DNA of 64,000 nt from Natronobacterium haloterrestre (GTDB lineage Archaea; Halobacteriota; Halobacteria; Halobacteriales; Natrialbaceae). This document shows positions 1 to 8,295 of this stretch, piece by piece (position 1 is the stretch's first letter; the number at the start of each line of letters is the position of its first letter). Location: contig NZ_FOKW01000004.1 of the NCBI RefSeq assembly GCF_900112205.1, positions 186,001-250,000 on the forward strand, written 5' to 3'. The notes below the pieces were generated by a model. The model was not told the DNA's origin, searched no databases, and saw only the letters and a program-made list of their open reading frames with translations. Position numbers and translations under genes: made by a program.

Positions 1-595
1 CCTGTGGACTTTCGATATAGTATCCTCCGATTCTATTCAGAGCTTCTTTTGCACCATCTGATAGATCATCAATAATGTCTTCGACAATACTCCGATCTCG
101 AGTTCCAATGTGTGTGGACTTTATATGATCCCAAAGTTTTGGTTCCGATTCCTTTTCAAATCCACTGGTGCTTTTCTCAGTTGATTGAATATCGTTACGA
201 TTCTTTTGCTTCTCACTACTTTCTTTTATGAATTCTTCAATACTTTCTAGTACTTTTGGTTTGACACCATATATCTGCTCTTCTTCATCGGGTCCTACAC
301 TTAGTGAGACTTCACTATCCTTCTGAGTTGAACCTTCGCCGTCTTTAGCTGTTGGAAGGATAAAACCGTCTGTTTCCCCAGTTGTTTTATCATGACAAAC
401 TGAAATAGTATATTGGGTGTCGTCTTCCGTCATAGTATCAATTGCAACAACTAAATCATCATTCGAACTCTCAGCATGTTCCTCATCATCACTGGCAGCA
501 CTGGTTTGTCCGGCGAGTATTGTCGAACCCAGGATAGCTGTACTGGCTGATTTCAATACCACTCTTCGATTCGTAGTGGATTTATCATCCATCAT
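1..595 (-). CDS. Tat-signal hypothetical protein, partial (runs off left edge)
   Basis: An open frame of 198 codons begins at a double ATG (595) and stays open to the window edge, so the C-terminus is missing. Residues 9-10 are a twin arginine (TNRRVVLKSA), followed by a hydrophobic stretch (ILGSTILAG) and a small-residue region ending near SAA at about residue 34. This is a typical haloarchaeal Tat signal without an obvious lipobox cysteine. The rest is hydrophilic and rich in Glu, Lys, Asp and Ser. I recognise no family; a secreted protein is the only supported statement. Base composition is much more AT-rich than the rest of the window and codon use differs accordingly, which suggests transferred DNA. 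Confidence 0.7.
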   Translation of the reverse strand, partial: MMDDKSTTNRRVVLKSASTAILGSTILAGQTSAASDDEEHAESSNDDLVVAIDTMTEDDTQYTISVCHDKTTGETDGFILPTAKDGEGSTQKDSEVSLSVGPDEEEQIYGVKPKVLESIEEFIKESSEKQKNRNDIQSTEKSTSGFEKESEPKLWDHIKSTHIGTRDRSIVEDIIDDLSDGAKEALNRIGGYYIESPQ

Positions 596-933
596 TACAT
601 TCAGCAACCTATATTCTATTGGTAATAGCTTTTCCGAAATGAGCTTAAGTTATATCTAATAATTATAATGACTAGCATTAATCAGGAAATTAATAATTAA
701 AAGTGCAGCATAGTATCGGTCCTGGCGAATTACTTGGCGTACTCTTAGAGGAGTTCGGAGGAAAACAGTATAATGGCCAATAAGACGCTGCAGTCATGCG
801 ATTCTTTGGCGGACCAAAGAGGCATGTTTCTTAATTAACCAACAACGAGACTAAACATTGTTCGCTGTTGATTAATATATCCAACTGCAGGTGTTTCAAC
901 CGCTTCGCCGTAGAGTACTCTGCTAAAATGAGG
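596..933. other. AT-rich intergenic stretch beside the truncated cupin
   Basis: This stretch lies between the divergently placed start of the Tat-signal protein and the truncated end of the cupin gene. It is AT-rich up to about position 930, then changes abruptly to the high GC of the rest of the window. I found no tRNA, transposase remnant or convincing gene. The hexamer ctgcag occurs near 788, 885 and 935, but no clear long direct repeat was found. Confidence 0.5.
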
Positions 934-1152
934 TCACTGCAGTACTCGCGTCGGGAGATCGATTTTCGGTTCGACGTCGGATCCGTCGCGGACGCAGATG
1001 GCGACGTCGCTGCCCGGCGCGTGAACGGGGATGAACTGGCCGGGCTCGAAGTAGCCGAGGACGACCTTGATCCGGTCGTTCGCGAAGACGGGCTGTGCGG
1101 AGAACTGTTCGTCGTCGTACTGCCGTTCGGCGTCGAAGTCTGTCGCTGGCAT
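934..1152 (-). pseudogene. Cupin-domain protein, 3'-truncated
   Basis: The first 55 or so residues look like the start of a small haloarchaeal cupin of about 100-120 residues: the N-terminus MPATDFDAERQYDDEQF and the cupin-like stretch GYFEPGQFIPVHAPGSDVAI are present. After CVRDGS the similarity I recognise stops. A short unrelated tail of 17 residues ends the frame at 934, next to AT-rich DNA. The second half of the beta barrel, including the later metal-binding histidine, is missing, so the product is unlikely to fold as a normal cupin. The start at 1152 looks intact. The identification is from memory of the family, and the truncation is inferred from length. Confidence 0.6.
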
Positions 1153-1239
1153 GGTGTCGACTGTTTAGGTTGGCCTAAACGAGTGTGCGAACGTTGGTCG
1201 GTTCGTCACGTCGGCCTTCCCCCGAACATGTCGGACGTC

Positions 1240-1274
1240 CGCGGACCGCGGACCGCGGACCGCGGACGGCGGAC
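1240..1274. repeat. Tandem heptamer CGCGGAC, five copies
   Basis: Four perfect copies of cgcggac run from 1240 to 1267 and a fifth (ggcggac) follows. The array lies in the 227-base gap between the truncated cupin and folCP, about 105 bases before the folCP start. No function is evident; replication slippage is the simplest origin. Confidence 0.8.
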
Positions 1275-1379
1275 CGCGATTACGACCTACGAACCGCGGG
1301 ACGACCTGCTCCCGGACGGTCGACCCGACGCTGGACCCGAGTCCGACACGCTAAAGCGGCCGGACTGGCTGGTTCGGGT

Positions 1380-3908
1380 ATGGAGTATCACGAGGCGGCG
1401 GACTTTTGTTTCGGTCTGCGGCGGTTCCGTCCGAAGCCGGGGACGGAGTCGACCGCACGGTTGCTCGCCCACCTCGAGAACCCCCACGAGGACGTCGATT
1501 TCGTGCAGATCGCCGGCTCGAACGGTAAAGGGAGCACGGCTCGGATGCTCGAGCGGACGCTCCGGGAGGCCGGACTGACCGTCGGGCTCTACACCTCGCC
1601 GCACCTCGAGGACCTGCGCGAGCGGATCCGCGTCGACGGGCGCAAGATCCCCCGCTCGGCGGTCACCGACTACGTCGAGGCGGTCCGAGAGTACGTAACC
1701 GAGCGGGCAGCGGACGGCGACTCCCCGACGTTCTTCGAGGTGATGACTGGAATGGCGCTGTGGCACTTCGGACGGGAGGACGTCGACGTGGCCGTCCTCG
1801 AGGTCGGCATCGGCGGCCGCTACGACGCGACCAGCGTCGTCGATCCGATCGCCAGCGCGGTGACAAGCGTCACCTTAGAGCACACGGGCATCATCGGCGA
1901 GACCGAGGTCGAGATCGCCGAGGACAAGGCTCACGTGGCCCCGGACGACGCGCCGCTGGTCACCGGCGTCTCGGGCGACCCGCTGGAGGCGATCCGGGAG
2001 GTCGCCGGCGAAGTGGTGACGGTCGGTCACGAAAGCGGGGACGATCCCGACGTTCGCGTCTCCTACGACGGCCGCCGGAACCACACCGAAGCCGCCGTCT
2101 CGATCACCGCCGACGACTGGGACATAGAGACCAGGATCCCGCTCCCGGGTGCCCACCAGGCCGCGAACGCGGGCATCGCCGCGACGCTCGCCCGGCAAGT
2201 CGCCGACGTTTCGACCGACGAGATCGCCCGCGGCCTCCGGAGCGCCCACTGGCCCGGCCGGTTCGAGGTGATGGACACCGATCCCTTGATCGTCCTCGAC
2301 GGTGCGCACAACCCCGGCGCCTGCGAGACTCTCGCCGAGACGCTCGGCACCTACGAGTACGACGACCTCCACCTCGTCGTCGGCGCGATGCACGACAAGG
2401 ACCACCGAGAGATGGCCGCCGCGCTCCCGACGCCGACGACCGTCGTCGCCGCCGAACCGCCCCTCGACCGGGCCGAGGACCGGGAGGTGCTCGCCCGCGT
2501 GTTCGACGACGCCGGTGCCGGGGACGTCCGGACCGAGGCGTCGATCCAGGACGCACTCGCCGCGGCGCTCGAGACCGCCGACGCCGACGACTGCGTGCTC
2601 GTAGCCGGATCGCTGTTCGCGGTCGCGGAGGCCCGCTCGCGCTGGACCGTCGACGGCGTCCCCAAGCGGATCCAGGACCTCGAGGACGCCCGCGAGACCC
2701 TCGAGGAGGCGAACGTCCCGGCCGACGACGCCGACCGGACCGGCGAGAACGCCGTTCACCGCGTCGTCAAGACGAACCTCGGCTACCGGGGGGCCACCCG
2801 CCTGAAGGAGGAACTGCTCCGGCTCGGCGGGGACTGTGCCCTCTCCGGACACGGCCACAGCCCCGGCAACGACGACGAGCGCGTCGACGCCGTCCTGATG
2901 GGTACCCTCGCGCAGTTCGAGGCGCTGCTCGAGTCGATCGACGACGAGTCGGGACCGGCCGGGCTCGCGGACGTCGCGCAGGAACTCCGATCGACGCTCG
3001 AAATCGAGGGCCGGGACGACGACACCGCGCCGGGAACAGAGGAGACCACGGAGCGAACCGACGACGCCGGAGTCACGGCGGCCGACCGCTGGCCCTGGGC
3101 GGACCGCACCGCCGTCATGGGCATCCTCAACGTCACGCCCGACAGCTTCCACGACGGCGGCGAGTACGACGCGCTCGAGGACGCGCTCGCCCGCGCCGAG
3201 GCGATGGTCGAGGCCGGCGTCGACGTGATCGACGTCGGCGGGGAGTCGACCCGTCCCGGCGCCGACCCCGTCCCGGTCGAGGAGGAGATCGACCGCGTCG
3301 TCCCCGTGATCGAGGGGATCCGCGACCGCGGCCTCGACGCGCACGTATCGGTGGACACGCGCAAGGCGGCCGTCGCCGACGCCGCCCTCGAGGCCGGCGC
3401 GGACATCGTCAACGACGTCTCCGGCCTCGAGGACCCCGAGATGCGGTTCGTCGCGGCCGAGCACGACGCCGGTCTGGTCGTGATGCACAGCATCGACGCG
3501 CCCGTGGTCCCGGACCGGAACGTCGAGTACGACGACGTCGTCGAGGACGTCATCGACCAGCTCTCGGAGCGGATCCTGCTCGCGGAGAAGGCCGGCCTCG
3601 ACCGCGAGAACATCGTCGTCGATCCGGGTCTCGGTTTCGGCAAATCCCCCCGGGAGAGCTTCGAACTGCTCGGACGCACCGACGAGTTGCGCGCGCTGGG
3701 CTGTCCGATCCTCATCGGCCACTCCCACAAGTCGATGTTCGGCCACGTCGACCGCGAGGCGGGCGAGCGACTCGAGGCGACCGTGGCGGCGACGGCCATC
3801 GCGGCCGACCGGGGGGCCGACGTCGTCCGTGTCCACGACGTTCCCGAGAACGTCGCGGCGGTACGGACGGCCCTCGCGGCGCGGGATCCGGACCGCTTCG
3901 AGTGGTAG
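1380..3908 (+). CDS. folCP: Dihydrofolate/folylpolyglutamate synthase - dihydropteroate synthase fusion (FolC-FolP)
   Basis: 842 residues carrying two enzymes of folate synthesis. The N-terminal Mur-ligase-like half (about 1-430) has the P-loop GSNGKGST at 46-53 and LYTSPHL just after it, and would join dihydropteroate or folate to glutamate. The C-terminal TIM-barrel half (580-842) starts with MGILNVTPDSF and has DVGGESTRPGA, as in dihydropteroate synthase, which condenses p-aminobenzoate with a pterin diphosphate. Between them lies an extra segment (about 450-545, KTNLGYRGATRLKEELLRLG) followed by an acidic Glu/Asp/Thr linker. Such fusions are established in haloarchaea. I chose ATG 1380 because homologues begin at MEYHEAADF; the frame is open further upstream across the heptamer repeat. 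The enzyme is cytoplasmic, apparently transcribed alone. Confidence 0.93.
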   Translation: MEYHEAADFCFGLRRFRPKPGTESTARLLAHLENPHEDVDFVQIAGSNGKGSTARMLERTLREAGLTVGLYTSPHLEDLRERIRVDGRKIPRSAVTDYVEAVREYVTERAADGDSPTFFEVMTGMALWHFGREDVDVAVLEVGIGGRYDATSVVDPIASAVTSVTLEHTGIIGETEVEIAEDKAHVAPDDAPLVTGVSGDPLEAIREVAGEVVTVGHESGDDPDVRVSYDGRRNHTEAAVSITADDWDIETRIPLPGAHQAANAGIAATLARQVADVSTDEIARGLRSAHWPGRFEVMDTDPLIVLDGAHNPGACETLAETLGTYEYDDLHLVVGAMHDKDHREMAAALPTPTTVVAAEPPLDRAEDREVLARVFDDAGAGDVRTEASIQDALAAALETADADDCVLVAGSLFAVAEARSRWTVDGVPKRIQDLEDARETLEEANVPADDADRTGENAVHRVVKTNLGYRGATRLKEELLRLGGDCALSGHGHSPGNDDERVDAVLMGTLAQFEALLESIDDESGPAGLADVAQELRSTLEIEGRDDDTAPGTEETTERTDDAGVTAADRWPWADRTAVMGILNVTPDSFHDGGEYDALEDALARAEAMVEAGVDVIDVGGESTRPGADPVPVEEEIDRVVPVIEGIRDRGLDAHVSVDTRKAAVADAALEAGADIVNDVSGLEDPEMRFVAAEHDAGLVVMHSIDAPVVPDRNVEYDDVVEDVIDQLSERILLAEKAGLDRENIVVDPGLGFGKSPRESFELLGRTDELRALGCPILIGHSHKSMFGHVDREAGERLEATVAATAIAADRGADVVRVHDVPENVAAVRTALAARDPDRFEW

Positions 3909-3934
3909 CGCAGGCCCGAACGCCCTCTTCGTTC

Positions 3935-5011
3935 TCACTCCCGTTCGTCGGTCAGCCGTTCGGACGGGTCCACAGCCGTTTCCCGATCGAGCCCGTCCGG
4001 GCTCGGCTTCGACTCGCGGTCGTCGACCACTGCCGGCCCCGCGGCGGTCCCGAAGAGTTCCGTCTCGGCACAGTCGGGACAGTAGTGGTTGTACCGCATC
4101 GCGTGTGTCCGGACGGGTACTCCCGCGACGACCGTCTCGTCCCGGCGTCGGCGGACCACGCCACCGTCGAACGGGCCGTTACAGACGACACAGCGTTCGT
4201 CGTCGGCTTCACGGGGACCGACCACCCGGTGGTCCACGGTCCGGACCCGGCCGAAGGCCGTGATCCCGTGTCGGCGCTCGAGGCGGCGCCTGAACCAGGG
4301 CGCGGCGTAGAGTCCGATGGCGGCGAACGCGAGGCCGAAGAGCCCGGCTGTCATAGAGCCGTCGGTGAGCCCCGCCACGAGGAGGACGGCACCGACCAGC
4401 AGGAACACCGCCGTCACCAGGTACGCCGAGAGCGTCGCCAGCGCGTTCCCGCCGGTCGCGTCCGATCCCTCCGCGGACCGCTCCCGCGCCGTCGGATACC
4501 GGACGGGCCGGCCGTCGACGGAGAGATGCCGGCGCTCGGCCAGTTCGGAGTAGTGGTACCAGCCGTAGACGAGGTTGCCCAGCCCGCCGGTGAGAACGAG
4601 GAGGACGATGTGGACGGGGATCGAGCCGACGTCGCGGTCGACGAGGACGACCCGGTTGCCGTAATCGTGCTCGAGTTCCCAACCGGCCTCGAGGTAGCGA
4701 CGTACCCGCCGTCGAAACGCCCGGCGAGCGGCCCGATCCCGATCGACGTCGGAACTCGCGTTCGACCGGGATGTCCGCGAGGACGACGTCGACCTCCCGC
4801 TCGAGTCGACGCCGGTCCGGGGCTCCCCGCAGTTCGAACAGAACTCGTCGCCGCGGTCGAAGGGATCGCCACACGACGGACAGTACGTCGGCAGCGTCGG
4901 GTCCTCGAGTGCCGTCCCACACTGGAGACAGAAGTTCGCGTCGGGGGCCGCGTCGGCCCCGCAGTCGGGGCACTCACGGGGCGAACCGGCCGCCGGGTTC
5001 TCGGAGGGCAT
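3935..5011 (-). CDS. Zinc-ribbon membrane protein
   Basis: 358 residues. Two zinc ribbons lead: Cys14/17/28/31 and Cys44/47/58/61. A Ser/Arg-rich linker follows, then a segment about 100-130, a membrane span near 132-154, and two more near 190-215 and 218-237. The C-terminal part has another probable metal site, Cys274/277 and Cys311/314. The start at ATG 5011 puts the first ribbon close to the N-terminus; the frame is open upstream to 5119 but that extension is Arg/Ser-rich and unlike a protein N-terminus. It converges on folCP with a 26-base gap. I recognise no specific function; membrane-anchored zinc-ribbon proteins of this layout are common and uncharacterised in haloarchaea. Confidence 0.85.
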   Translation of the reverse strand: MPSENPAAGSPRECPDCGADAAPDANFCLQCGTALEDPTLPTYCPSCGDPFDRGDEFCSNCGEPRTGVDSSGRSTSSSRTSRSNASSDVDRDRAARRAFRRRVRRYLEAGWELEHDYGNRVVLVDRDVGSIPVHIVLLVLTGGLGNLVYGWYHYSELAERRHLSVDGRPVRYPTARERSAEGSDATGGNALATLSAYLVTAVFLLVGAVLLVAGLTDGSMTAGLFGLAFAAIGLYAAPWFRRRLERRHGITAFGRVRTVDHRVVGPREADDERCVVCNGPFDGGVVRRRRDETVVAGVPVRTHAMRYNHYCPDCAETELFGTAAGPAVVDDRESKPSPDGLDRETAVDPSERLTDERE

Positions 5012-5192
5012 GCGTTTCGTTCCCGTTCGACCTATTGATCTGCTATCAATTAATACCCCCGTCGACGTCCGGGCGCGACCGGGAGCCCCTCTCGGTAACG
5101 ATCTACCATCCGACGACACGCAGGACTCACGGAGAGCGACCGACGAACGAAGGACGCGAAAACGGAGAACCGACGTCTCGTCGTCGACGGCG

Positions 5193-6128
5193 TTACTTGT
5201 GGCGGTCGAGCAGGTCGTAGCTACGCTCCCACTCGGCGTCGTCGTCGAAGTAGCGCTCGGCCAGCGGCTCGTCGGGCATCTCGCCGACGGCGCGCTTCTC
5301 CTCGGTGTAGGACGGACGGTCCTCGTCGACGTAGTACCGGCCGGTGAGGACGGTCCCCTCGTTGAGGACGTTCTCGGTCTCGCGCATCATCTCGGCGGCT
5401 TCCTCCCGGTCCGTGACGTCGAAGTCGTAGTCGTCGGAGTCCTGGACGTCGACGTACGGGACGTACTGTCGGGCGTCCTTGTTCCAGGTCGGACACTGGG
5501 TGAGGAAGTCGACGTGGGCGAACCCGTCGTGTTCGATCGCTTCCGCGATGATCTCCTTGGCCTGGTTGGGGTTGACGGCGGCCGTGCGGGCGACGTAGCT
5601 CGCACCGGCGGTCAGCGACTGGGATAGCGGCCGGATCGGCGTCTTCGCGCTCCCCGAGGGCTGGGTCTTGGACTTGTGGCCCTTCGGGCTCGTCGGCGAG
5701 GTCTGGCCCTTCGTCAGGCCGAAGATCTCGTTGTTGAAGACGATGTACGTGATGTCGTGGTTCTCGCGGGCCGAGTGGATGAAGTGATTCCCACCGATCC
5801 CGTAGCCGTCGCCGTCCCCGCCCGCGGCGATGACCTCGAGGTCCGGATTCGCGAGCTTCGCCGCACGGGCGACCGGCAGTGCACGGCCGTGAATCGTGTG
5901 GAAGCCGTACGTGTCCAGGTAGCTGTTCAGCTTGCCCGAACAGCCGATCCCGGTGACGGTCAGAACCTCTTCGGGGTTGCGACCGACTTCCGGGAGCGCC
6001 TGCTTCAGCGACTTGAGGACGCTGAAGTCGCCACAGCCCGGACACCAGGTCGGCTGCGGTTCGACACCGGGCGTATACTCGTCCCGGTCGGTCTCTCGTT
6101 CGTCTCCGATCGCGTTGAATGCACTCAT
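5193..6128 (-). CDS. porB: Pyruvate (2-oxoacid):ferredoxin oxidoreductase, beta subunit
   Basis: 311 residues, the thiamine-diphosphate subunit of the ferredoxin-linked enzyme that oxidises pyruvate to acetyl-CoA in haloarchaea instead of an NAD-linked complex. CPGCGDF at 29-35 and IGCSGKL at 61-67 supply family cysteines. GGDGDGYGIGGN at about 103-114 is the TPP/Mg motif, followed by FNNEIFGLTKGQTSPTSPKG in the cofactor pocket. It lies 3 bases downstream of porA and is surely co-transcribed. Length and sequence resemble haloarchaeal PorB (about 312 residues) more than KorB (about 286), so I favour pyruvate over 2-oxoglutarate, by memory of the families. A rhamnose-like or repeated element is not seen in the 180-base gap after the gene. 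Confidence 0.88.
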   Translation of the reverse strand: MSAFNAIGDERETDRDEYTPGVEPQPTWCPGCGDFSVLKSLKQALPEVGRNPEEVLTVTGIGCSGKLNSYLDTYGFHTIHGRALPVARAAKLANPDLEVIAAGGDGDGYGIGGNHFIHSARENHDITYIVFNNEIFGLTKGQTSPTSPKGHKSKTQPSGSAKTPIRPLSQSLTAGASYVARTAAVNPNQAKEIIAEAIEHDGFAHVDFLTQCPTWNKDARQYVPYVDVQDSDDYDFDVTDREEAAEMMRETENVLNEGTVLTGRYYVDEDRPSYTEEKRAVGEMPDEPLAERYFDDDAEWERSYDLLDRHK

Positions 6129-6131
6129 GGG

Positions 6132-8036
6132 TTAGTCACCTGCAGCGGGTTCGATTCGTACCTGTGCGGTCGGTTCGCGGTCCTCGTCGGCGATGTTGAC
6201 CTCGAATCCCTCGACGATCTCCGCGGGCTCGAAGGGGTTGCCGTTGTACTTCAGCAGGCTCGTCATCTTCTCGCCGAATCGGCCGAGTTCCTTCTGGACG
6301 AGGCCGCGGAACTGGGCGGTGGCGTTCATCTCGACGACGATCGCCTCGTCGACGCTCTCGAGGAACTCCGTCATCTCGGCCTCGGGGAACGGCATCATGT
6401 CGGAGACGCCGATGCCCTTTACCGAGTGCCCCTGCTCGTTCAGGCGGCCGACGGCTTCCTCGACGGCACCCTGGCTCGAGCCCCAGGTGATGATACCGTA
6501 GTCGGCCTCCTCGTCGCCGAAGTAGGTCTGGGTGGACTCGCGTTCCTCGTCGAGTTCCTCCCGGATCGACTCGAGTTTCTCGAGGCGACGGTCCATCTGG
6601 TAGACGCGGTTGTCGGGGTCCTCGCTGATGTGACCGACGGGGCTGTGTTCGTTCCCCGTCGCGAGGTAGCGACCGTTCTGCTGGCCGGGCAGCGAGCGCG
6701 GCGCGACGCCGTCCTCGGCGTTCTCGTAGTCGAAGCGCTTGAACTTCCCGGAGTTGTCGTGTGCGGCCTCGCGAAGCTCTTCCTCGGTCAGCGTCGAGCC
6801 CAGGTCCGGCGACGGTTCGCGGTCGAAGAACTCGACGTCGACGTTCTTGTTCTCGCCGGAGAGCTTCTGGTCGTAGATGAGGATGACCGGGATCTGGTAG
6901 TCCCAGGCGATGTCGAAGGCCAGTCGGGTCTGCTCGTAGGCCTCCTCGATCGTCCCCGGCGCGAAGACGACGCGCTGGGAGTCGCCCTGACTCGTGTAGA
7001 GGACGTGCTCGAGGTCGCCCTGCTCGGGCTTGGTCGGCATTCCGGTCGAGGGACCGGCACGCATCGCCTCGACCAGGACGAGCGGCGTCTCGGTCATCTC
7101 GGCGAGGCCGAGCGGTTCGCTCATCAGGGCGAACCCGCCGCCGGAGGAACCGGACATCGCCTTGACGCCGGCGTGGCTCGCGCCGACCGCGAGCGCCGCC
7201 GCGGCGATCTCGTCCTCGACCTGTTCGGAGACGCCGCCCATGTCGGGGAAGTTCTGGCTGAGGATGGTGAACACGTCGGTCCACGGCGTCATCGGGTAGC
7301 CGGAGATGAACCGACACCCGGCGTCGATCGCGCCGTAGGCGATCGCGTTCGACCCCGACAGCAGCGCCTGCTCGGTCTCGTGGGAGCCCTCTGGGGCGCG
7401 GAGGTCGTGCTCGAACTCGTACTCTTCCTCGACGATCTCGTATGCCTCGTGGAGGATCTCGAGGTTGGACTCGAGGACGTCCCCGCCCATGGCGTCGGAC
7501 ATCAGGTCCTCGATGTGCTCGAGGTCCATGTCGAGCAACGCGGCGGTAACGCCGACCCCGGCCGTGTTCCGCATGACCTCGCGGCCGTGTTCCTTCGCCA
7601 GTCCGCGCAGGTCCATCGGGTAGACGTGCCAGCCGTTCTCCTCGGCACGTTCCTCGAGGTTCAGTTCCTCGACGTCCTCCTCGCTGATGAGGCCCTCGTC
7701 GTAGACGATGACGCCGCCCTCGCGGAGGTCGTCCAGGTTCTCCGAGAGGGGCTTGAGTTCCTCGTTGCCGTAGTAGGCGTCCTCGCTGGGGTTGCGGGCG
7801 AACGAGTCACCGAGCGCCAGCAGGAAGTTGTAGCCGTCCCCCCGCGACTGTACTTCGTGGTCTGCGGCCCGGATCTCGACGTACGTGTGGCCACCCCGGA
7901 TCCGTGATGGATAGTGGCGGTGTGTAAATACGTCGAGCCCCGAACGCATCAACGCTTTCGCGAAGTTCTGGCTCGTCGAGTCGATTCCGTCTCCGGAACC
8001 GCCTGCGATTCGCCAGATGAGTTCGTCGTCGCTCAT
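6132..8036 (-). CDS. porA: Pyruvate (2-oxoacid):ferredoxin oxidoreductase, alpha subunit (gamma-alpha fusion)
   Basis: 634 residues. The N-terminal gamma domain (about 1-190) begins IWRIAGGSGDGIDSTSQNFA and carries the SRIRGGHTYVEIR region. The alpha domain (about 215-600) includes SGYPMTPWTDVF, the SGSSGGGFALMSEPLGLAEM segment and PLVLVEAMRAGPSTGMPTK. With PorB it forms the heterodimeric unit that passes electrons to 2Fe-2S ferredoxin. Neither subunit shows a clear ferredoxin-type 4Cys cluster domain, as expected for the haloarchaeal type. It is the first gene of the porAB pair and is divergent from the E2-OsmC gene. The 259-base shared upstream region has an A/T-rich patch near 8090-8130 that could hold its promoter. 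Confidence 0.88.
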   Translation of the reverse strand: MSDDELIWRIAGGSGDGIDSTSQNFAKALMRSGLDVFTHRHYPSRIRGGHTYVEIRAADHEVQSRGDGYNFLLALGDSFARNPSEDAYYGNEELKPLSENLDDLREGGVIVYDEGLISEEDVEELNLEERAEENGWHVYPMDLRGLAKEHGREVMRNTAGVGVTAALLDMDLEHIEDLMSDAMGGDVLESNLEILHEAYEIVEEEYEFEHDLRAPEGSHETEQALLSGSNAIAYGAIDAGCRFISGYPMTPWTDVFTILSQNFPDMGGVSEQVEDEIAAAALAVGASHAGVKAMSGSSGGGFALMSEPLGLAEMTETPLVLVEAMRAGPSTGMPTKPEQGDLEHVLYTSQGDSQRVVFAPGTIEEAYEQTRLAFDIAWDYQIPVILIYDQKLSGENKNVDVEFFDREPSPDLGSTLTEEELREAAHDNSGKFKRFDYENAEDGVAPRSLPGQQNGRYLATGNEHSPVGHISEDPDNRVYQMDRRLEKLESIREELDEERESTQTYFGDEEADYGIITWGSSQGAVEEAVGRLNEQGHSVKGIGVSDMMPFPEAEMTEFLESVDEAIVVEMNATAQFRGLVQKELGRFGEKMTSLLKYNGNPFEPAEIVEGFEVNIADEDREPTAQVRIEPAAGD

Positions 8037-8255
8037 AGGTAAATCAGTGGCCGGTGGGCCAACCGTACCTCAGATTTCCCCTACTGAACCTAAAGCCTTT
8101 GCTATACATTACCAAGAATTTTTCGTGAAGAATGGGCAGTCGTTCAGAATTACGAATGAAAGATTATTACTGTACCGCTAACAGCCGACCTCGATTTCCG
8201 TTCATCGACGGACGGATCCGTAAGTTGGACGCCATCGGACCACCACATTGTGGGT

Positions 8256-8270
8256 CGACGATATCTTTTA
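8256..8270 (+). promoter_or_regulatory. Probable TATA region of the E2-OsmC gene
   Basis: The sequence gatatctttt is centred about 30 bases before ATG 8296, in an otherwise GC-rich context. This spacing fits a haloarchaeal promoter for a leaderless or very short-leader transcript, and supports ATG 8296 over the upstream in-frame ATG at 8248, which would lie before the TATA box. Confidence 0.5.
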
Positions 8271-8295
8271 CCGTCCGTTCGTGGTACCGTCGCGC

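Noticed and set aside
417-659. 80-codon plus-strand frame in the AT-rich island
   Set aside because: It is antisense to the Tat-signal protein, which has the better start and a recognisable signal peptide.
868-1578. 236-codon plus-strand frame across the cupin gene and the heptamer repeat
   Set aside because: Arg-rich, no family similarity, and it covers the antisense of the cupin fragment as well as the 5' end of folCP out of frame.
1760-5038. Very long Arg/Gly-rich open frames overlapping folCP and neighbours on either strand
   Set aside because: They are by-products of GC-rich codons in another frame. The true frames carry clear family motifs and acidic composition.
5676-7907. A 743-codon open frame on the plus strand over porA-porB
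   Set aside because: It is antisense to porAB, whose motifs for thiamine diphosphate and ferredoxin-linked enzymes are unmistakable.
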